DNA of 64,000 bases from Bacteroidetes bacterium GWE2_42_24 (lineage in GTDB: Bacteria; Bacteroidota; Bacteroidia; Bacteroidales; TTA-H9), in NCBI GenBank assembly GCA_001768515.1, contig MEOA01000002.1, forward strand, positions 1 to 64,000. The letters run 5' to 3'. The notes under the pieces were generated by a model. That model was not told the DNA's origin. It ran no database searches and worked only from the letters and a program-made list of their open reading frames with translations. Positions 47,178 to 56,927 of this stretch are shown here, piece after piece; position 1 is the first letter of the stretch, and every line of letters begins with the position of its first letter. The translations under genes were made by a program, and so were the position numbers.

Positions 47178-47459
47178 TCGCTGAAATTGCCGGCATCTGA
47201 TATCTCTTTCCTGAGATAACCATGGTAATTAAAGCACGACCTGCCCTGTTACATTTCATTCCCGGCTTCGCCTAAAAAAGCCACAAGGGAACAGAACAGA
47301 CCGGAACAGGTTATACAAGAACAGCCGACAAGTAAAAATTGAAACTGCATGGTTCATGCATGTAGTTATTCATTGAACCTGGCTTTTCTAAAACCATTTT
47401 TCAAGGAAAAGATTAGGAGACCAGTGACCAGAAACTAAAAATAAGAAACATCTCCACCC

Positions 47460-48335
47460 ATGGACGCTGCAGAAATTTTTAAGAAAGTCAGAAAGATAGA
47501 GATCAAGACCCGTGGTCTGGTGAATCAGGTATTCGCCGGGCAGTATCATAGCATGTTTAAGGGTCGTGGTATGGCCTTTTCCGAAGTGAGGGAATACCAG
47601 TATGGTGATGACATCCGCAGCATCGACTGGAATGTCACTGCCCGTTTCAACCATCCTTATGTCAAAATCTTCGATGAGGAGCGCGAGCTCACTGTCATGT
47701 TACTGGTTGATGTAAGCGGATCGAATCAGTTTGGCACCCGGGTAAGGTTTAAGCAGGAAGCCATGACTGAAATCGCGGCAGTGCTTGCATTTTCAGCCAT
47801 TAAAAACAATGATAAGGTAGGGGTTATATTTTTCAGCGATAAGATCGAAAAATTTATTCCGCCGAAGAAAGGGACTTCACACATTTTAAGAATCATCCGC
47901 GAACTCGTAGATTTTAAAGCAACCAGTCGCAAAACAGACATTTCTGGTGCATTACGCTACTTAACCAACGTGATAAAGAAGCGGAGCACAGTATTTCTTC
48001 TGAGCGACTTTGCTGATGAAGGATACGAAAATGCGCTAAAGATCGCAGGCAATAAGCATGATTTGATTGCCCTTCGGGTATTCGATCAAAGGGAAGCTGA
48101 AATGCCCGATGTTGGTTTGGTTCAACTTAGCGATAGTGAAACCGGAGCCCGTCAATGGATTGACACATCCGATGCTGCTTTGCGGTATGCCTACAAAGTA
48201 AACCATGAACGCAGAAATAAAGATATCTCGAACATTTTGAAACGGTCAGGAGTTGATTTTGCTGAGGTAAGATGCGATATGGATTATGTTCCACCCCTGA
48301 TGAAGCTTTTCCGCAAACGAGGTACCCGCGCCTGA
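47460..48335 (+). CDS. DUF58 family protein of the Bat operon
   Basis: A 291-residue cytosolic protein with the DUF58 signature FKGRGMAFSEVREYQYGDD and SIDWNVTAR (residues about 35-65), then a VWA-like fold beginning LLVDVSGSNQFGT, where DVSGS resembles the metal-ion-dependent adhesion site DxSxS. DUF58 proteins regularly sit between MoxR and BatA. It is thought to be a partner or substrate of MoxR. The stop is 17 nt before the next gene. Confidence 0.92.
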   Translation: MDAAEIFKKVRKIEIKTRGLVNQVFAGQYHSMFKGRGMAFSEVREYQYGDDIRSIDWNVTARFNHPYVKIFDEERELTVMLLVDVSGSNQFGTRVRFKQEAMTEIAAVLAFSAIKNNDKVGVIFFSDKIEKFIPPKKGTSHILRIIRELVDFKATSRKTDISGALRYLTNVIKKRSTVFLLSDFADEGYENALKIAGNKHDLIALRVFDQREAEMPDVGLVQLSDSETGARQWIDTSDAALRYAYKVNHERRNKDISNILKRSGVDFAEVRCDMDYVPPLMKLFRKRGTRA

Positions 48336-48352
48336 CAAATAGTAAAAATAAT

Positions 48353-49348
48353 ATGTCAAAAACTCTGAAAACATATCTTAGAGCATCGATTGTGCTGATT
48401 CCTTTACTGGCCTTTGCAATTACGGCACAGGCTCAGGAAGGGGTAAAAGCATCAGTTGATACAACACATCTTGTCATCGGACAACCAACACACCTAACCC
48501 TCACTTTCCGGTTTCCTGAAGGTGCACGGACAGGATGGCCTCAATGGAGCGACACTCTTACAGGCAACATTGAGATTTTAAAACGATCAAAGATTGATAC
48601 CTTACCTGCCGTAAATGGCCTCACAGGCCTTCAGCAGATACTCACAATCAGCGTATATGATTCGGGGATGTATTTTGTTCCTCCCATTCAGGTTGGCTTC
48701 AGGCGTGAGAATGACACCGCCCCGACCCTGTTTGTCAGCAATCCAATTGCATTGATGGTAAACACCGTTGCTGTTGATACGACCAAAGCTTTCCGCGATA
48801 TTAAAGGACTCATAAAAGCCCCAATTACGTTCAGGGAGATACTTCCAGTCTTGGGTATCGGACTGGGAACGGTCATCATAATAATTGTTGCAATCTGGTT
48901 GATCAGGCGATTTTTACGTAAAGAGCCTATCTTTGCTGTAAGACCAAAGATAGCTTTGCCACCTGATGTTGAAGCGATTAAGTTTCTCGAAGCCCTCAGG
49001 CTTAAAAAATTATGGCAGAATGGGCAAGTAAAACTATATTACACTGAGCTTAGCGATATTATACGTCATTACCTCGAACGGAGATTCGACATTCAGGCTG
49101 CCGAGAAGACCAGTAGCGAGATAATGACTGAAGTCAGCCAGCTAAAGCTCGACAGAGAAACGGCAAGTTACCTTGAAGGAGTATTGTTATTGGCTGACCT
49201 CGCCAAATTTGCCAAGATGGAGCCACTGCCTCTCGAAAATGATACTGCACTTAATTCTGCCCTCAGTTTTGTAAGAGAAACAAAACCTGAAATCCATTCA
49301 ACTCCGGAACAGGAAGAAATTCCACTTAACGAACAGCCCAAGTCATGA
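48353..49348 (+). CDS. Bat-operon membrane protein (BatD-like N-terminus, DUF4381-like C-terminus)
   Basis: 331 residues from the ATG at 48353. A signal peptide ends near AITAQAQ; a periplasmic beta domain of about 140 residues follows, with the THLVIGQPTHLTLTFRF form seen in BatD-type proteins. A membrane helix (about 170-192) and a cytoplasmic helical domain (about 200-330) come next, with LWQNGQVKLYYTELSDIIRHYL, as in DUF4381. The frame runs upstream to 48272 inside the DUF58 gene, but that part has no signal peptide. It overlaps BatA by 4 nt. Confidence 0.82.
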   Translation: MSKTLKTYLRASIVLIPLLAFAITAQAQEGVKASVDTTHLVIGQPTHLTLTFRFPEGARTGWPQWSDTLTGNIEILKRSKIDTLPAVNGLTGLQQILTISVYDSGMYFVPPIQVGFRRENDTAPTLFVSNPIALMVNTVAVDTTKAFRDIKGLIKAPITFREILPVLGIGLGTVIIIIVAIWLIRRFLRKEPIFAVRPKIALPPDVEAIKFLEALRLKKLWQNGQVKLYYTELSDIIRHYLERRFDIQAAEKTSSEIMTEVSQLKLDRETASYLEGVLLLADLAKFAKMEPLPLENDTALNSALSFVRETKPEIHSTPEQEEIPLNEQPKS

Positions 49349-50349
49349 TAGCATACTTCGATCGTATTACATTTGCCCATCCATGGGTTTTCTTTTTATT
49401 GCTTATCATTCCCGCTCTGACGTTCTGGTATATCAGACGGCAAAACAAAATGAATGCTTCGGTCTCGTTTCCGGATCTAAAATCATTGGTTGGAATTCCA
49501 GCCTCATGGAGGGTTCGTTGGCGTCATATTCTTTTTGCCCTAAGAATGATTATTGTAGCCTTGCTGATCGTAGCTCTTGCACGTCCTCAATCGAGCACCA
49601 GTCGTCAGGACATCACTGTTGAAGGAATTGACATAGTGACTGCGCTCGATATATCCAGTTCAATGTTGGCAGAAGACTTCACACCCAACCGGCTCGAAGC
49701 TGCAAAGGCTGTAGCCGAAGAGTTTATAAAGGGGAGGCCTGGCGACAGAATCGGACTTGTAGTGTTTGCAGGTGAAGCCTTTACGCAATGTCCATTGACT
49801 ACTGATCACGCAGTATTAGAGAATCTGTTTGAAAAGATAGAAAGCGGTATGATAGAAGATGGAACAGCTATCGGTGACGGAATGGCCACAGCAGTCAACA
49901 GATTACAGGAAAGTGAAGCGGTGAGTAAGGTTATTATTTTGCTTACCGACGGAGAGAATAACCGAGGTAATATAGACCCGCTCATGGCCGCCGAAATCGC
50001 AAAAACGTACGGTATCAGAGTCTACACTATCGGTGTCGGGTCGGAAGGCATGGCCCCCTACCCGGTGAACACACCATTTGGAAAACAATATCAGAATCTG
50101 GAGGTTAAGATCGACGAAAAACTCTTAAGCCAAATGGCTGAGACTACCGGAGGCAAGTACTTCAGAGCTACCGACAATCGCTCCTTAAAGGAGATTTACG
50201 GTGAGATCGACAAAATGGAAAAATCACGCATTGACGTCACAGAATTCCGAAAGAAACATGAAGAGTTTTTACCCTTTGCATTATTGGCTGTGATATTTCT
50301 TGTGATAGAATTTGGTCTCCGACAGTTTGTATTTCGAACCATGCAATAA
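49345..50349 (+). CDS. batA: BatA, VWA-domain membrane protein
   Basis: A 334-residue protein with two N-terminal membrane helices (about 10-28 and 56-76), a von Willebrand factor A domain (about 88-290) with a complete metal site (ALDISSSM, T at CPLTTD, D at LLTDGENN) and a C-terminal helix (about 305-325). Bat proteins were first linked to aerotolerance in Bacteroides. The domain probably faces the cytoplasm or periplasm between the helices and binds partners through its metal. It overlaps the upstream gene by 4 nt and lies 12 nt before BatB. Confidence 0.94.
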   Translation: MIAYFDRITFAHPWVFFLLLIIPALTFWYIRRQNKMNASVSFPDLKSLVGIPASWRVRWRHILFALRMIIVALLIVALARPQSSTSRQDITVEGIDIVTALDISSSMLAEDFTPNRLEAAKAVAEEFIKGRPGDRIGLVVFAGEAFTQCPLTTDHAVLENLFEKIESGMIEDGTAIGDGMATAVNRLQESEAVSKVIILLTDGENNRGNIDPLMAAEIAKTYGIRVYTIGVGSEGMAPYPVNTPFGKQYQNLEVKIDEKLLSQMAETTGGKYFRATDNRSLKEIYGEIDKMEKSRIDVTEFRKKHEEFLPFALLAVIFLVIEFGLRQFVFRTMQ

Positions 50350-50361
50350 AAACACCATTCC

Positions 50362-52155
50362 ATGTTAAGATTTGCCAATCCTGAATATTTTTATATACTG
50401 CTGGTTATTCCCGCTGCATTCATCTTTTATATACTAGCCCGCAGAAACCAAAACAAGCGAATTTCTCAATTTGGAGAGACGTCACTGATGAAGCGGTTAA
50501 TGCCCGACTATTCGCCTCTGCGCTATAACCTCAAATTCATTTTATGGTCGCTGGCCCTGACCATGTTATCAATAGGACTTGCCGCACCACAACTTGGTTC
50601 GAAACTTAACAAAGTGAAGGCACGTGGTGTTGACATCATGATTGCTCTTGATGTATCGAACAGTATGTTGTCGCAGGATGTTAAGCCCAATCGTCTCGAC
50701 AATGCCAAACTGGCCATCAGCAAGTTGGTCGACAATCTGCGAAACGATCGTATCGGTATGGTAGTCTTTGCCGGTAAAGGATATGTTCAGTTGCCAATAA
50801 CGACCGATTATGCAGCAGCTAAGATGTTTCTGTCGAACATCAACCCTTCACTCGTCCCAACGCAAGGCACAGCCATAGGACAAGCCATTGAAATGGCTGC
50901 CGATGCGTTTAATGAAGATGCTCGCAGTCGTGCCATCATCGTCATAACGGATGGAGAAAACCATGAAGGGGATGCAGTAGAAACAGCCAAACAAATTGCC
51001 GAAAAAGGCATTAAGATCTATACTATCGGGATCGGTTCACCCGGCGGAGCCCCCATTCCTGAGTTAGCTGCCAATGGAACTCAAACCGGTTATAAGAAGG
51101 ACAATACCGGCAATACCGTGATCACTAAACTCAACGAAGGGATGCTCCAACAGATTGCTGTTGCCGGCAATGGGGCATACATCTATGCCGCAAATACCAA
51201 TTCTGCGTTAAAAAAAGTGAAGGAAGAAATCAGTAATATGGCTCAAAACGATTACGAAACACGTTTATTTTCAGATTACGTCGAGCGGTTCCAGTATTTT
51301 ATTGCCGCTGCACTCATCTTCCTGCTTGCAGAACTTTTTCTGGCACAACGCCGCAGCAGGTGGGCCGATAAATTCAATATTTTCGACGAAAAGTCAATGA
51401 AAGGACTTGCAAAGAAAGCCTCAATACTGGCAATCCTGATGCTTTGTAGCAGTATAAACTTGTTTGCCCAAAGCGAAAACAGAAACACCAGAAAAGGCAA
51501 TAAACTATACAACGAAAACAACTTCAGTGAAGCTGAGCTTGAATATCGTCGTGCACTGGAAAAAAATAACCGTTCATCCAAAGCTGGTTTTAACCTGGGA
51601 AACGCTATGTATAAGCAGAAGAACTTTGAAGAGGCAACTTCTACATGGGAATCATTAGCTGAAAGAACTGACGTAGATCCGAATGTGTCCTCTTCAGCAT
51701 GGTACAATTCAGGCAATGCCCTGCTTCAGGGCAAAAAATACAGCGATGCCATTGAGGCCTACAAGAAAGCGCTGAAGATTAATCCTAAGGATGAAGACGC
51801 CCGTTATAACATGGCATACGCACGCCAACTGCTGAAAAAAGAACAGCAAAAAAAGGATCAGAATAAGGATCAGAATAAGAAAGATCAGCAGAAGCAGGAT
51901 CAGAACAAGGATCAGCAAAAGAAGGATCAGGATAAGAAAGATCAGCAAAAGCAAGATCAGAATAAGGATCAGCAAAAGCAGAATCAACAGAAACAGAAAC
52001 AGCAACAGCAACAACAACCACAACAACAGGAGTTGCAGAAGCGTGATGCAGAGAGGATGCTGGAAGCTATGAAAAACGCTGAAAAAAAGACCCTCGAAAA
52101 CCTGCAGAAAAAACAGGTATCTTCGCAATCGCAAAAGACAGAAAAGGACTGGTAA
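50362..52155 (+). CDS. batB: BatB-BatC fusion (VWA domain plus TPR and Lys/Gln-rich tail)
   Basis: A 597-residue protein that joins what are usually two genes. The first 335 residues match BatB: two N-terminal helices, a VWA domain with ALDVSNSM and VITDGENH, and a C-terminal helix (QYFIAAALIFLLAELFL). From M346 (51397) there is a signal-peptide-like segment ending FAQ, then about three TPR units (about 380-485) as in BatC, then a very polar tail of K, D, Q repeats and a final helix. M346 could also be an internal start giving a separate BatC. The frame is intact throughout. Confidence 0.88.
   Translation: MLRFANPEYFYILLVIPAAFIFYILARRNQNKRISQFGETSLMKRLMPDYSPLRYNLKFILWSLALTMLSIGLAAPQLGSKLNKVKARGVDIMIALDVSNSMLSQDVKPNRLDNAKLAISKLVDNLRNDRIGMVVFAGKGYVQLPITTDYAAAKMFLSNINPSLVPTQGTAIGQAIEMAADAFNEDARSRAIIVITDGENHEGDAVETAKQIAEKGIKIYTIGIGSPGGAPIPELAANGTQTGYKKDNTGNTVITKLNEGMLQQIAVAGNGAYIYAANTNSALKKVKEEISNMAQNDYETRLFSDYVERFQYFIAAALIFLLAELFLAQRRSRWADKFNIFDEKSMKGLAKKASILAILMLCSSINLFAQSENRNTRKGNKLYNENNFSEAELEYRRALEKNNRSSKAGFNLGNAMYKQKNFEEATSTWESLAERTDVDPNVSSSAWYNSGNALLQGKKYSDAIEAYKKALKINPKDEDARYNMAYARQLLKKEQQKKDQNKDQNKKDQQKQDQNKDQQKKDQDKKDQQKQDQNKDQQKQNQQKQKQQQQQQPQQQELQKRDAERMLEAMKNAEKKTLENLQKKQVSSQSQKTEKDW
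51877..51990 (+). repeat. Two 57-bp units in the BatC-like tail
   Basis: Units start at 51877 and 51934 and each encodes 19 residues of the form KKDQQKQDQNKDQQK with minor changes. Shorter GATCAG-containing words repeat before and after. Such in-frame repeats can vary in copy number without breaking the gene. Confidence 0.85.
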
Positions 52156-52198
52156 TTAACGAATTGAATCACTGACAGTAACATGGCTTAACCAGAAA

Positions 52199-54097
52199 AT
52201 GATGATACTACAAGGAATCGATAAAATCAGAACGATGGGCATGACACTTAGTCTGACGTTTTTAATGCTAGCCTTTCAGGTGCAGGCCGATAACGTTCAG
52301 TTTATTGCCGAGGCACCACAGTCGGTATCTGTTGGAGCAACATTCAGAGTGGTATTTACCCTGAATGCTAAAGGAGACCATTTCAATGGACCCGATTTCA
52401 AAGGATTCGATGTAATTTCAGGGCCTAACCAGGGATCGAGTCAAAGTTTCCAAATGATCAACGGCAATGTGAGTCAATCAGTCTCTTTATCATTTACATA
52501 TCTCATCAGGGCTTCTGTTGCAGGGACTTTTGAGATCAGACCGGCAAAAATAACCTCCAACGGGAAAGAATTACACTCTAACAGTTTGCAGGTGACTGTC
52601 TCGTCATCCGGAGTCCCTCAGGGAAACAATGGACAACAGGGGCAGGGTCAGGGAAGGCAACAAAGGCAATCATCGGATAATCAAGCGAGCGAAGGAACTA
52701 TCGATGGCAAGGATGTATATATAAGAACTATCGTATCCAAAACAAATCCCACGGTTGGCGAGCAAATCACCGTTACATATAAAATTTATACCCGTGTAGG
52801 ATTGTCCAATCTTAATCTTACTAACTTGCCCAATATTTCAGGCTTTTGGTCAAAAGATCTGCTCGAATCGCAAAAACAGCTTCAGCAATCTACCGAGACT
52901 ATTGATGGACAAGAATATATTACTGCAGAAGTCAGAAAACTTGCCCTATTCCCACTTAAGAGCGGTGAAGTTACGATTCCTCCGATGGAGATGACAGTTG
53001 TTGCTCAGGTAAAATCGCGGAAGAAATCGAGGGTTCGTGATCCCTGGTTCGATGCTTTTTTCAACGATCCTTTATTTAATTCATCTACCCAGGCTGTTGA
53101 AGTCCCTCTTAAATCAAACGCAGTTACCGTAAATGTGCGAGATCTTCCGGCAGGCAAACCTGCTGATTTCTCAGGTGCAACGGGTAATTATTCGCTTAGT
53201 GGAAAGATAGACCGTACACAGTTAAAAGCCAACGAAGCGATAAACCTGAAGATTACTGTTTCGGGAACAGGAAACCTCGAAATGATCGACAAATTGCCAA
53301 TTACTTTCCCACCGGATTTTGATACTTACGATCCGAAAGTGACCACCAATATAAATAAGGGAGTCACTATATCGGGAAGCAAAACATTTGAATACCTTAT
53401 AATCCCGCGTAATGCCGGGAGTTTTACAATCGATCCTGTCAAATTCGTTTACTATGACCTGAGTGAGAGCCGGTATAAAACCCTTTCAACCGATAAGTTT
53501 GAGATAGAGGTTGCTAAAGGTGATGGCACACAGGCAAACATAAGCTACAGTGGCGTAGATCAGAAAGATGTACAATATGTTGGCAACGACATCAGGCATA
53601 TCAAATTGCCCCCATTCTCGCTTAAAGATTCAGGTATCCAATTCTTCGGGTCGCTAAATTATTTGCTGGCTTTGGCCGGAATTGTCATGGTAATAATTGT
53701 TGTACAGATATTGATGTACAAGCGCAGAAAAGCATTGGGCAACACAGGTTTAATGCGACTGAAGAAAGCAACAGGTGTAGCAAGGAAGAGACTTAAAAAA
53801 GCGGGAATATATCTCAAATCAGGTTCTGAAACCGAATTCTATAATGAGATTAGTCAGGCCTTATGGGGTTACCTGAGTGACAAATTTCAGATTCCATTGG
53901 CTGAATTGTCAACCGAATCGGTCAACGATGCCCTCAATGCGCGCAAAGTGAATCAGGAATTAATTGATGCCTTTACAGAGACCTTACAGAATTGCGAGTT
54001 TGCCCGTTTTGCGCCTGGTGACAAAAATGCCAATATGGAGCAGATCTACACCCAGGCACTCGAGGTAATCAGTCGAATTGAACGTGAACTTCGTTAA
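52199..54097 (+). CDS. batD: BatD, periplasmic/membrane protein
   Basis: A 632-residue protein: signal peptide (LSLTFLMLAFQVQA), several periplasmic immunoglobulin-like BatD repeats (for example VQFIAEAPQSVSVGATF near the N-terminus and IDRTQLKANEAINLKITVSG near 340), a Gln/Gly-rich linker near residues 145-165, one membrane helix (about 487-505) and a cytoplasmic tail with helices. The length and layout are usual for BatD. It follows BatB/C by 43 nt and overlaps an upstream in-frame extension of BatE. Bat proteins act together in the envelope; the exact role is unsettled. Confidence 0.93.
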   Translation: MMILQGIDKIRTMGMTLSLTFLMLAFQVQADNVQFIAEAPQSVSVGATFRVVFTLNAKGDHFNGPDFKGFDVISGPNQGSSQSFQMINGNVSQSVSLSFTYLIRASVAGTFEIRPAKITSNGKELHSNSLQVTVSSSGVPQGNNGQQGQGQGRQQRQSSDNQASEGTIDGKDVYIRTIVSKTNPTVGEQITVTYKIYTRVGLSNLNLTNLPNISGFWSKDLLESQKQLQQSTETIDGQEYITAEVRKLALFPLKSGEVTIPPMEMTVVAQVKSRKKSRVRDPWFDAFFNDPLFNSSTQAVEVPLKSNAVTVNVRDLPAGKPADFSGATGNYSLSGKIDRTQLKANEAINLKITVSGTGNLEMIDKLPITFPPDFDTYDPKVTTNINKGVTISGSKTFEYLIIPRNAGSFTIDPVKFVYYDLSESRYKTLSTDKFEIEVAKGDGTQANISYSGVDQKDVQYVGNDIRHIKLPPFSLKDSGIQFFGSLNYLLALAGIVMVIIVVQILMYKRRKALGNTGLMRLKKATGVARKRLKKAGIYLKSGSETEFYNEISQALWGYLSDKFQIPLAELSTESVNDALNARKVNQELIDAFTETLQNCEFARFAPGDKNANMEQIYTQALEVISRIERELR

Positions 54098-54128
54098 CCG
54101 ATTTAGCCATCGAAAAACTATTGTTGAA

Positions 54129-54911
54129 ATGAAAATAAAAACTAACCATATTTCCGCGGTTATACTAACCGGAATACTCGCCACCGTCTCACCATTAGTG
54201 GTTTTGGCTCAACTATCCCCCAAAGCCAATCTCGATAGTGCCACTGCCTGTTACACCAGCGGACGCTTTGCCGATGCGTTGGGCTACTACGATCAGGTAT
54301 TGAAAAACGGAAAAGAATCCTATGAACTCTATTTCAACATGGGAAATACCGCCTTCAGGTTAAACGAATTGGCGCAGGCAGTCTGGTTTTACGAAAAAGC
54401 ACTTCGGCTTAAGCCGGGCGATGAGGATGCCACATTTAACCTTGGGCTCATCAACAGCCGGATAACCGATAAAATTGATCAGGTGCCACTTTTGTTCTAT
54501 GAACGTTGGTGGAGGTCTTTTGTCAACCTGTTCCCGCCCGATACATGGAGTATGGTCAGCCTTATCCTGCTATCCCTTACAGGAGCTTCCCTCCTGCTTT
54601 TCTTTCAGGCTGGATATATGTGGCAGCGCAAAACAGGATTCTGGTTAAGCCTTACCTTTGGCGTCCTGTTAGTATTTTCTATTTCATTTGCATGGAAAGG
54701 AACTCAGCGCATCATGAATCACAATGAAGCAATCATATTTGCCACAACTGTTACTGCAAAGAGTTCACCTGATGCATCCGCTGTTGATCTTTTCGTATTG
54801 CATGAAGGGACCAAAGTGGGTATCAATGACCAGATTGGTGAATGGCTTCGAATAAAAATTGCCAATGGCAGCGTAGGCTGGATTAAGGAGAAATCCTTAA
54901 AAAGATTATAA
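54129..54911 (+). CDS. batE: BatE, TPR and SH3-like membrane protein
   Basis: 260 residues from the ATG at 54129. A signal peptide ends near VVLAQ; two TPR units follow (YYDQVLKNG, then FNMGNTAFRLNELAQAV), then two membrane helices (about 142-162 and 170-190) and a bacterial SH3-like domain at the C-terminus (LHEGTKVGINDQIGEWLRI, then GSVGWI). The open frame extends back to 54078 inside BatD, but the signal peptide fixes the start at 54129. It is the last gene of the operon; no clear terminator hairpin follows. Confidence 0.9.
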   Translation: MKIKTNHISAVILTGILATVSPLVVLAQLSPKANLDSATACYTSGRFADALGYYDQVLKNGKESYELYFNMGNTAFRLNELAQAVWFYEKALRLKPGDEDATFNLGLINSRITDKIDQVPLLFYERWWRSFVNLFPPDTWSMVSLILLSLTGASLLLFFQAGYMWQRKTGFWLSLTFGVLLVFSISFAWKGTQRIMNHNEAIIFATTVTAKSSPDASAVDLFVLHEGTKVGINDQIGEWLRIKIANGSVGWIKEKSLKRL

Positions 54912-55138
54912 TAGAAAAAGATCCTAATGTAAGGTTACCATATCAAAATATGTGGCCTAAATTAAACTACCAAGAATTCTCTAACATGAAAACAGATTTG
55001 ATTCAACCGAAGTCCTGAAAAAGCAAGTATTCTTCAGCAATAGATGGAATCAATGAGTTTGAAATACATTAACAACGGCAGTCCTTATTAATCGTGCGTC
55101 GCAATAGCCATAATTAAAATCAGACCAGAGTATTTCGT

Positions 55139-56014
55139 CTACGCCTCAAACCATTCATATGTACTCATCTGTACTGGGGCATTCAGGTTAGGAAGTACCC
55201 GTTCAAGCATAAAACCCTGATCTGGGTCATAATCATAACCAAAGGTGCTTCGCACACCCATAGAGATAAACTGGACGGCTCTGTCAATAGCAATTGGAAG
55301 ACTATCGCCCTGAATTAAAGCACCAGTAATGATACTTGTAAAAGCGTCACCAGTACCAGGATAGTGTGCAGGAAGATAATCACATGTTACCTTCCAAAAT
55401 CGACGATCGCCCGTAGAATATGCCAACACTGAAGTACGACGCGGTTGTCCTGTTATGGGGACACTGGTGACAATAACCGTTTTAGCTCCCATATCCGCGA
55501 GTTTCAGAATATTACTCCGAAGATCCTCGTCGCTGATAGTTGGGTTGTAATCCTGACCAAGCAACAAGGCTACTTCTGTTAGATTTGGTGTGATAATGTC
55601 GGCCTTTGCTACCAGACGACGCATTTTAATAACCATGTTCTGCGAGAGTGGTGTGTATAATGCTCCATTATCTCCGAGTACGGGGTCTACGACAACAAAT
55701 GTATCAGGGGTTTTGAAATCGTCGATAAAACGCTCCACGATCTCAATTTGAAGATGAGATCCCAGGAAACCACTGTAGATAGCATCGAAATGCACCTTAA
55801 GTTCTTTCCAGTGATCAATAATTGGCTGAAGGTGCTCAGTCAGGTCAATAAAATGGAATCCCTTGTACTTACTGTGACTTGAAAGGACAGCAGTAACCAA
55901 CGGAACAACCTGTACGCCCATTGTCGACAAAATTGGAATGACAACTGTCAGCGATGCTTTCCCAAAGCCTGAAAGATCATGTATGGCAGCCACACGTGGC
56001 AGGGGATTATTCAT
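55139..56014 (-). CDS. Pyridoxamine / pyridoxal kinase
   Basis: A 291-residue kinase of the ribokinase fold that phosphorylates pyridoxal, pyridoxine or pyridoxamine for PLP salvage. Landmarks are IHDLSGFGKASL at the N-terminus, DPVLGDNGALY near residue 117, TPNLTEVALLLG and the catalytic HYPGTGDAFTS near 222, whose Asp is the base. Bacteroidetes proteins of this kind are usually called pyridoxamine kinase. It stands alone; a TACCTTTG element lies 15 nt upstream of the ATG. Local PLP enzymes (palmitoyltransferase, PLP enzyme at 11980) would depend on such salvage only in a general way. Confidence 0.92.
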   Translation of the reverse strand: MNNPLPRVAAIHDLSGFGKASLTVVIPILSTMGVQVVPLVTAVLSSHSKYKGFHFIDLTEHLQPIIDHWKELKVHFDAIYSGFLGSHLQIEIVERFIDDFKTPDTFVVVDPVLGDNGALYTPLSQNMVIKMRRLVAKADIITPNLTEVALLLGQDYNPTISDEDLRSNILKLADMGAKTVIVTSVPITGQPRRTSVLAYSTGDRRFWKVTCDYLPAHYPGTGDAFTSIITGALIQGDSLPIAIDRAVQFISMGVRSTFGYDYDPDQGFMLERVLPNLNAPVQMSTYEWFEA

Positions 56015-56029
56015 AACTAAATTTTACTG

Positions 56030-56037
56030 CAAAGGTA
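56030..56037 (-). promoter_or_regulatory. Promoter -7 element for the pyridoxamine kinase gene
   Basis: TACCTTTG on the minus strand, 15 nt upstream of the ATG. No -33 match at usual spacing. Confidence 0.4.
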
Positions 56038-56303
56038 GCTGTAAAATGAATTGGTAACCTGTTACGACAGAATTCAACGAAACCCTGACGCTTTAAATAA
56101 GCCCCCTCAGGCAGATATATTAATACACTGTTTCCATAATATGGAAATTAATTTTACTCTATGGTGTTGGGATGGCAATCTATTATTTATTACCAGCTTT
56201 GATCATACTGACTATAAACCAAGCATATTTTTCAATCCCTAATATTGAAAAACGTCATTATTTAATTTATCAGCATCCCCAATTTCCTGAATTAGGAAAA
56301 TCA

Positions 56304-56311
56304 TATCTTTG
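56304..56311 (+). promoter_or_regulatory. Promoter -7 element for the hemerythrin gene
   Basis: TATCTTTG, 54 nt upstream of the ATG at 56366. No clear -33 word. Confidence 0.4.
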
Positions 56312-56365
56312 TAGGTCAATTTTTGGAAACCGTAATTAAATTCAATAAAGAGCGTACCGAGAAAA

Positions 56366-56794
56366 ATGAGTAACCCCGAGAAACTAAAATGGTCAAACAT
56401 CTTGTCAATTGGTAACCAAGCAATTGATAATGACCATGCAGAACTCCTGTCAATATTCAATCAGTTGGTCGATTTAACAAACAAAGAAGGCAGTCGTTCA
56501 GAATTTGCAGAAATCCTGTCCAGAATGACCGACTATGCCCGCCAGCATTTTAAAAAGGAAGAAGCGTATATGGAGAAGTTCGCTTATCCAAATCTTTCAG
56601 AACATAAAAAAAGCCATCAAACTTATATTCAAACCGTAGCGAACTATAATCTCAGTTTTCTCCGCAACCAAAAGCCTGACCCCATTGCCCTGCTTATGTT
56701 TATAGAGTCTTGGTGGACCAACCATATCCTTCATGCCGACAGCATGTTTGAGCGCTATAAGAACGGGATTAATGCTGAGGTCAACTACAAATAA
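56366..56794 (+). CDS. Bacteriohemerythrin
   Basis: A 142-residue single-domain hemerythrin, a four-helix protein that binds O2 at a di-iron centre. All seven ligands are in place: H24, H61, E65, H80, H84, H120 and D125, with the usual spacing (HFKKEE, HKKSH and HILHAD). No membrane or signalling domain is attached, so it is soluble. In anaerobes and microaerophiles these proteins store, deliver or sense oxygen. It has its own promoter element and is followed 133 nt later by the helicase gene. Confidence 0.96.
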   Translation: MSNPEKLKWSNILSIGNQAIDNDHAELLSIFNQLVDLTNKEGSRSEFAEILSRMTDYARQHFKKEEAYMEKFAYPNLSEHKKSHQTYIQTVANYNLSFLRNQKPDPIALLMFIESWWTNHILHADSMFERYKNGINAEVNYK

Positions 56795-56879
56795 ATCACG
56801 CATCAGACACCCAATACTGCAACCCGTTGGTTAGTCCATCCCTTGAAGGCATACAAATTGGCGATTAGGATTCAGAATA

Positions 56880-56908
56880 TTGAAGTTCTTGTTTTCGGTG
56901 TACCTTTG
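56880..56908 (+). promoter_or_regulatory. Promoter for the DEAD-box helicase
   Basis: TTG at 56880-56882, an 18-nt spacer, then TACCTTTG at 56901-56908. It puts transcription start near 56915, so the ATG at 56928 is the start rather than one at 56880. Confidence 0.65.
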
Positions 56909-56927
56909 CAAAACAAACGATTCCATT

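Larger units (their letters stand above)
56015..56365. other. Divergent gap between kinase and hemerythrin genes
   Basis: No gene is supported; a 63-codon plus-strand frame at 56051-56242 has no recognisable features. It holds the -7 elements of both neighbouring genes. Confidence 0.5.

Noticed and set aside
51709-52134. Leu-rich minus-strand frame of 141 codons
   Set aside because: It is the antisense of the Lys/Gln-rich BatC tail; the repeat makes a false hydrophobic frame.
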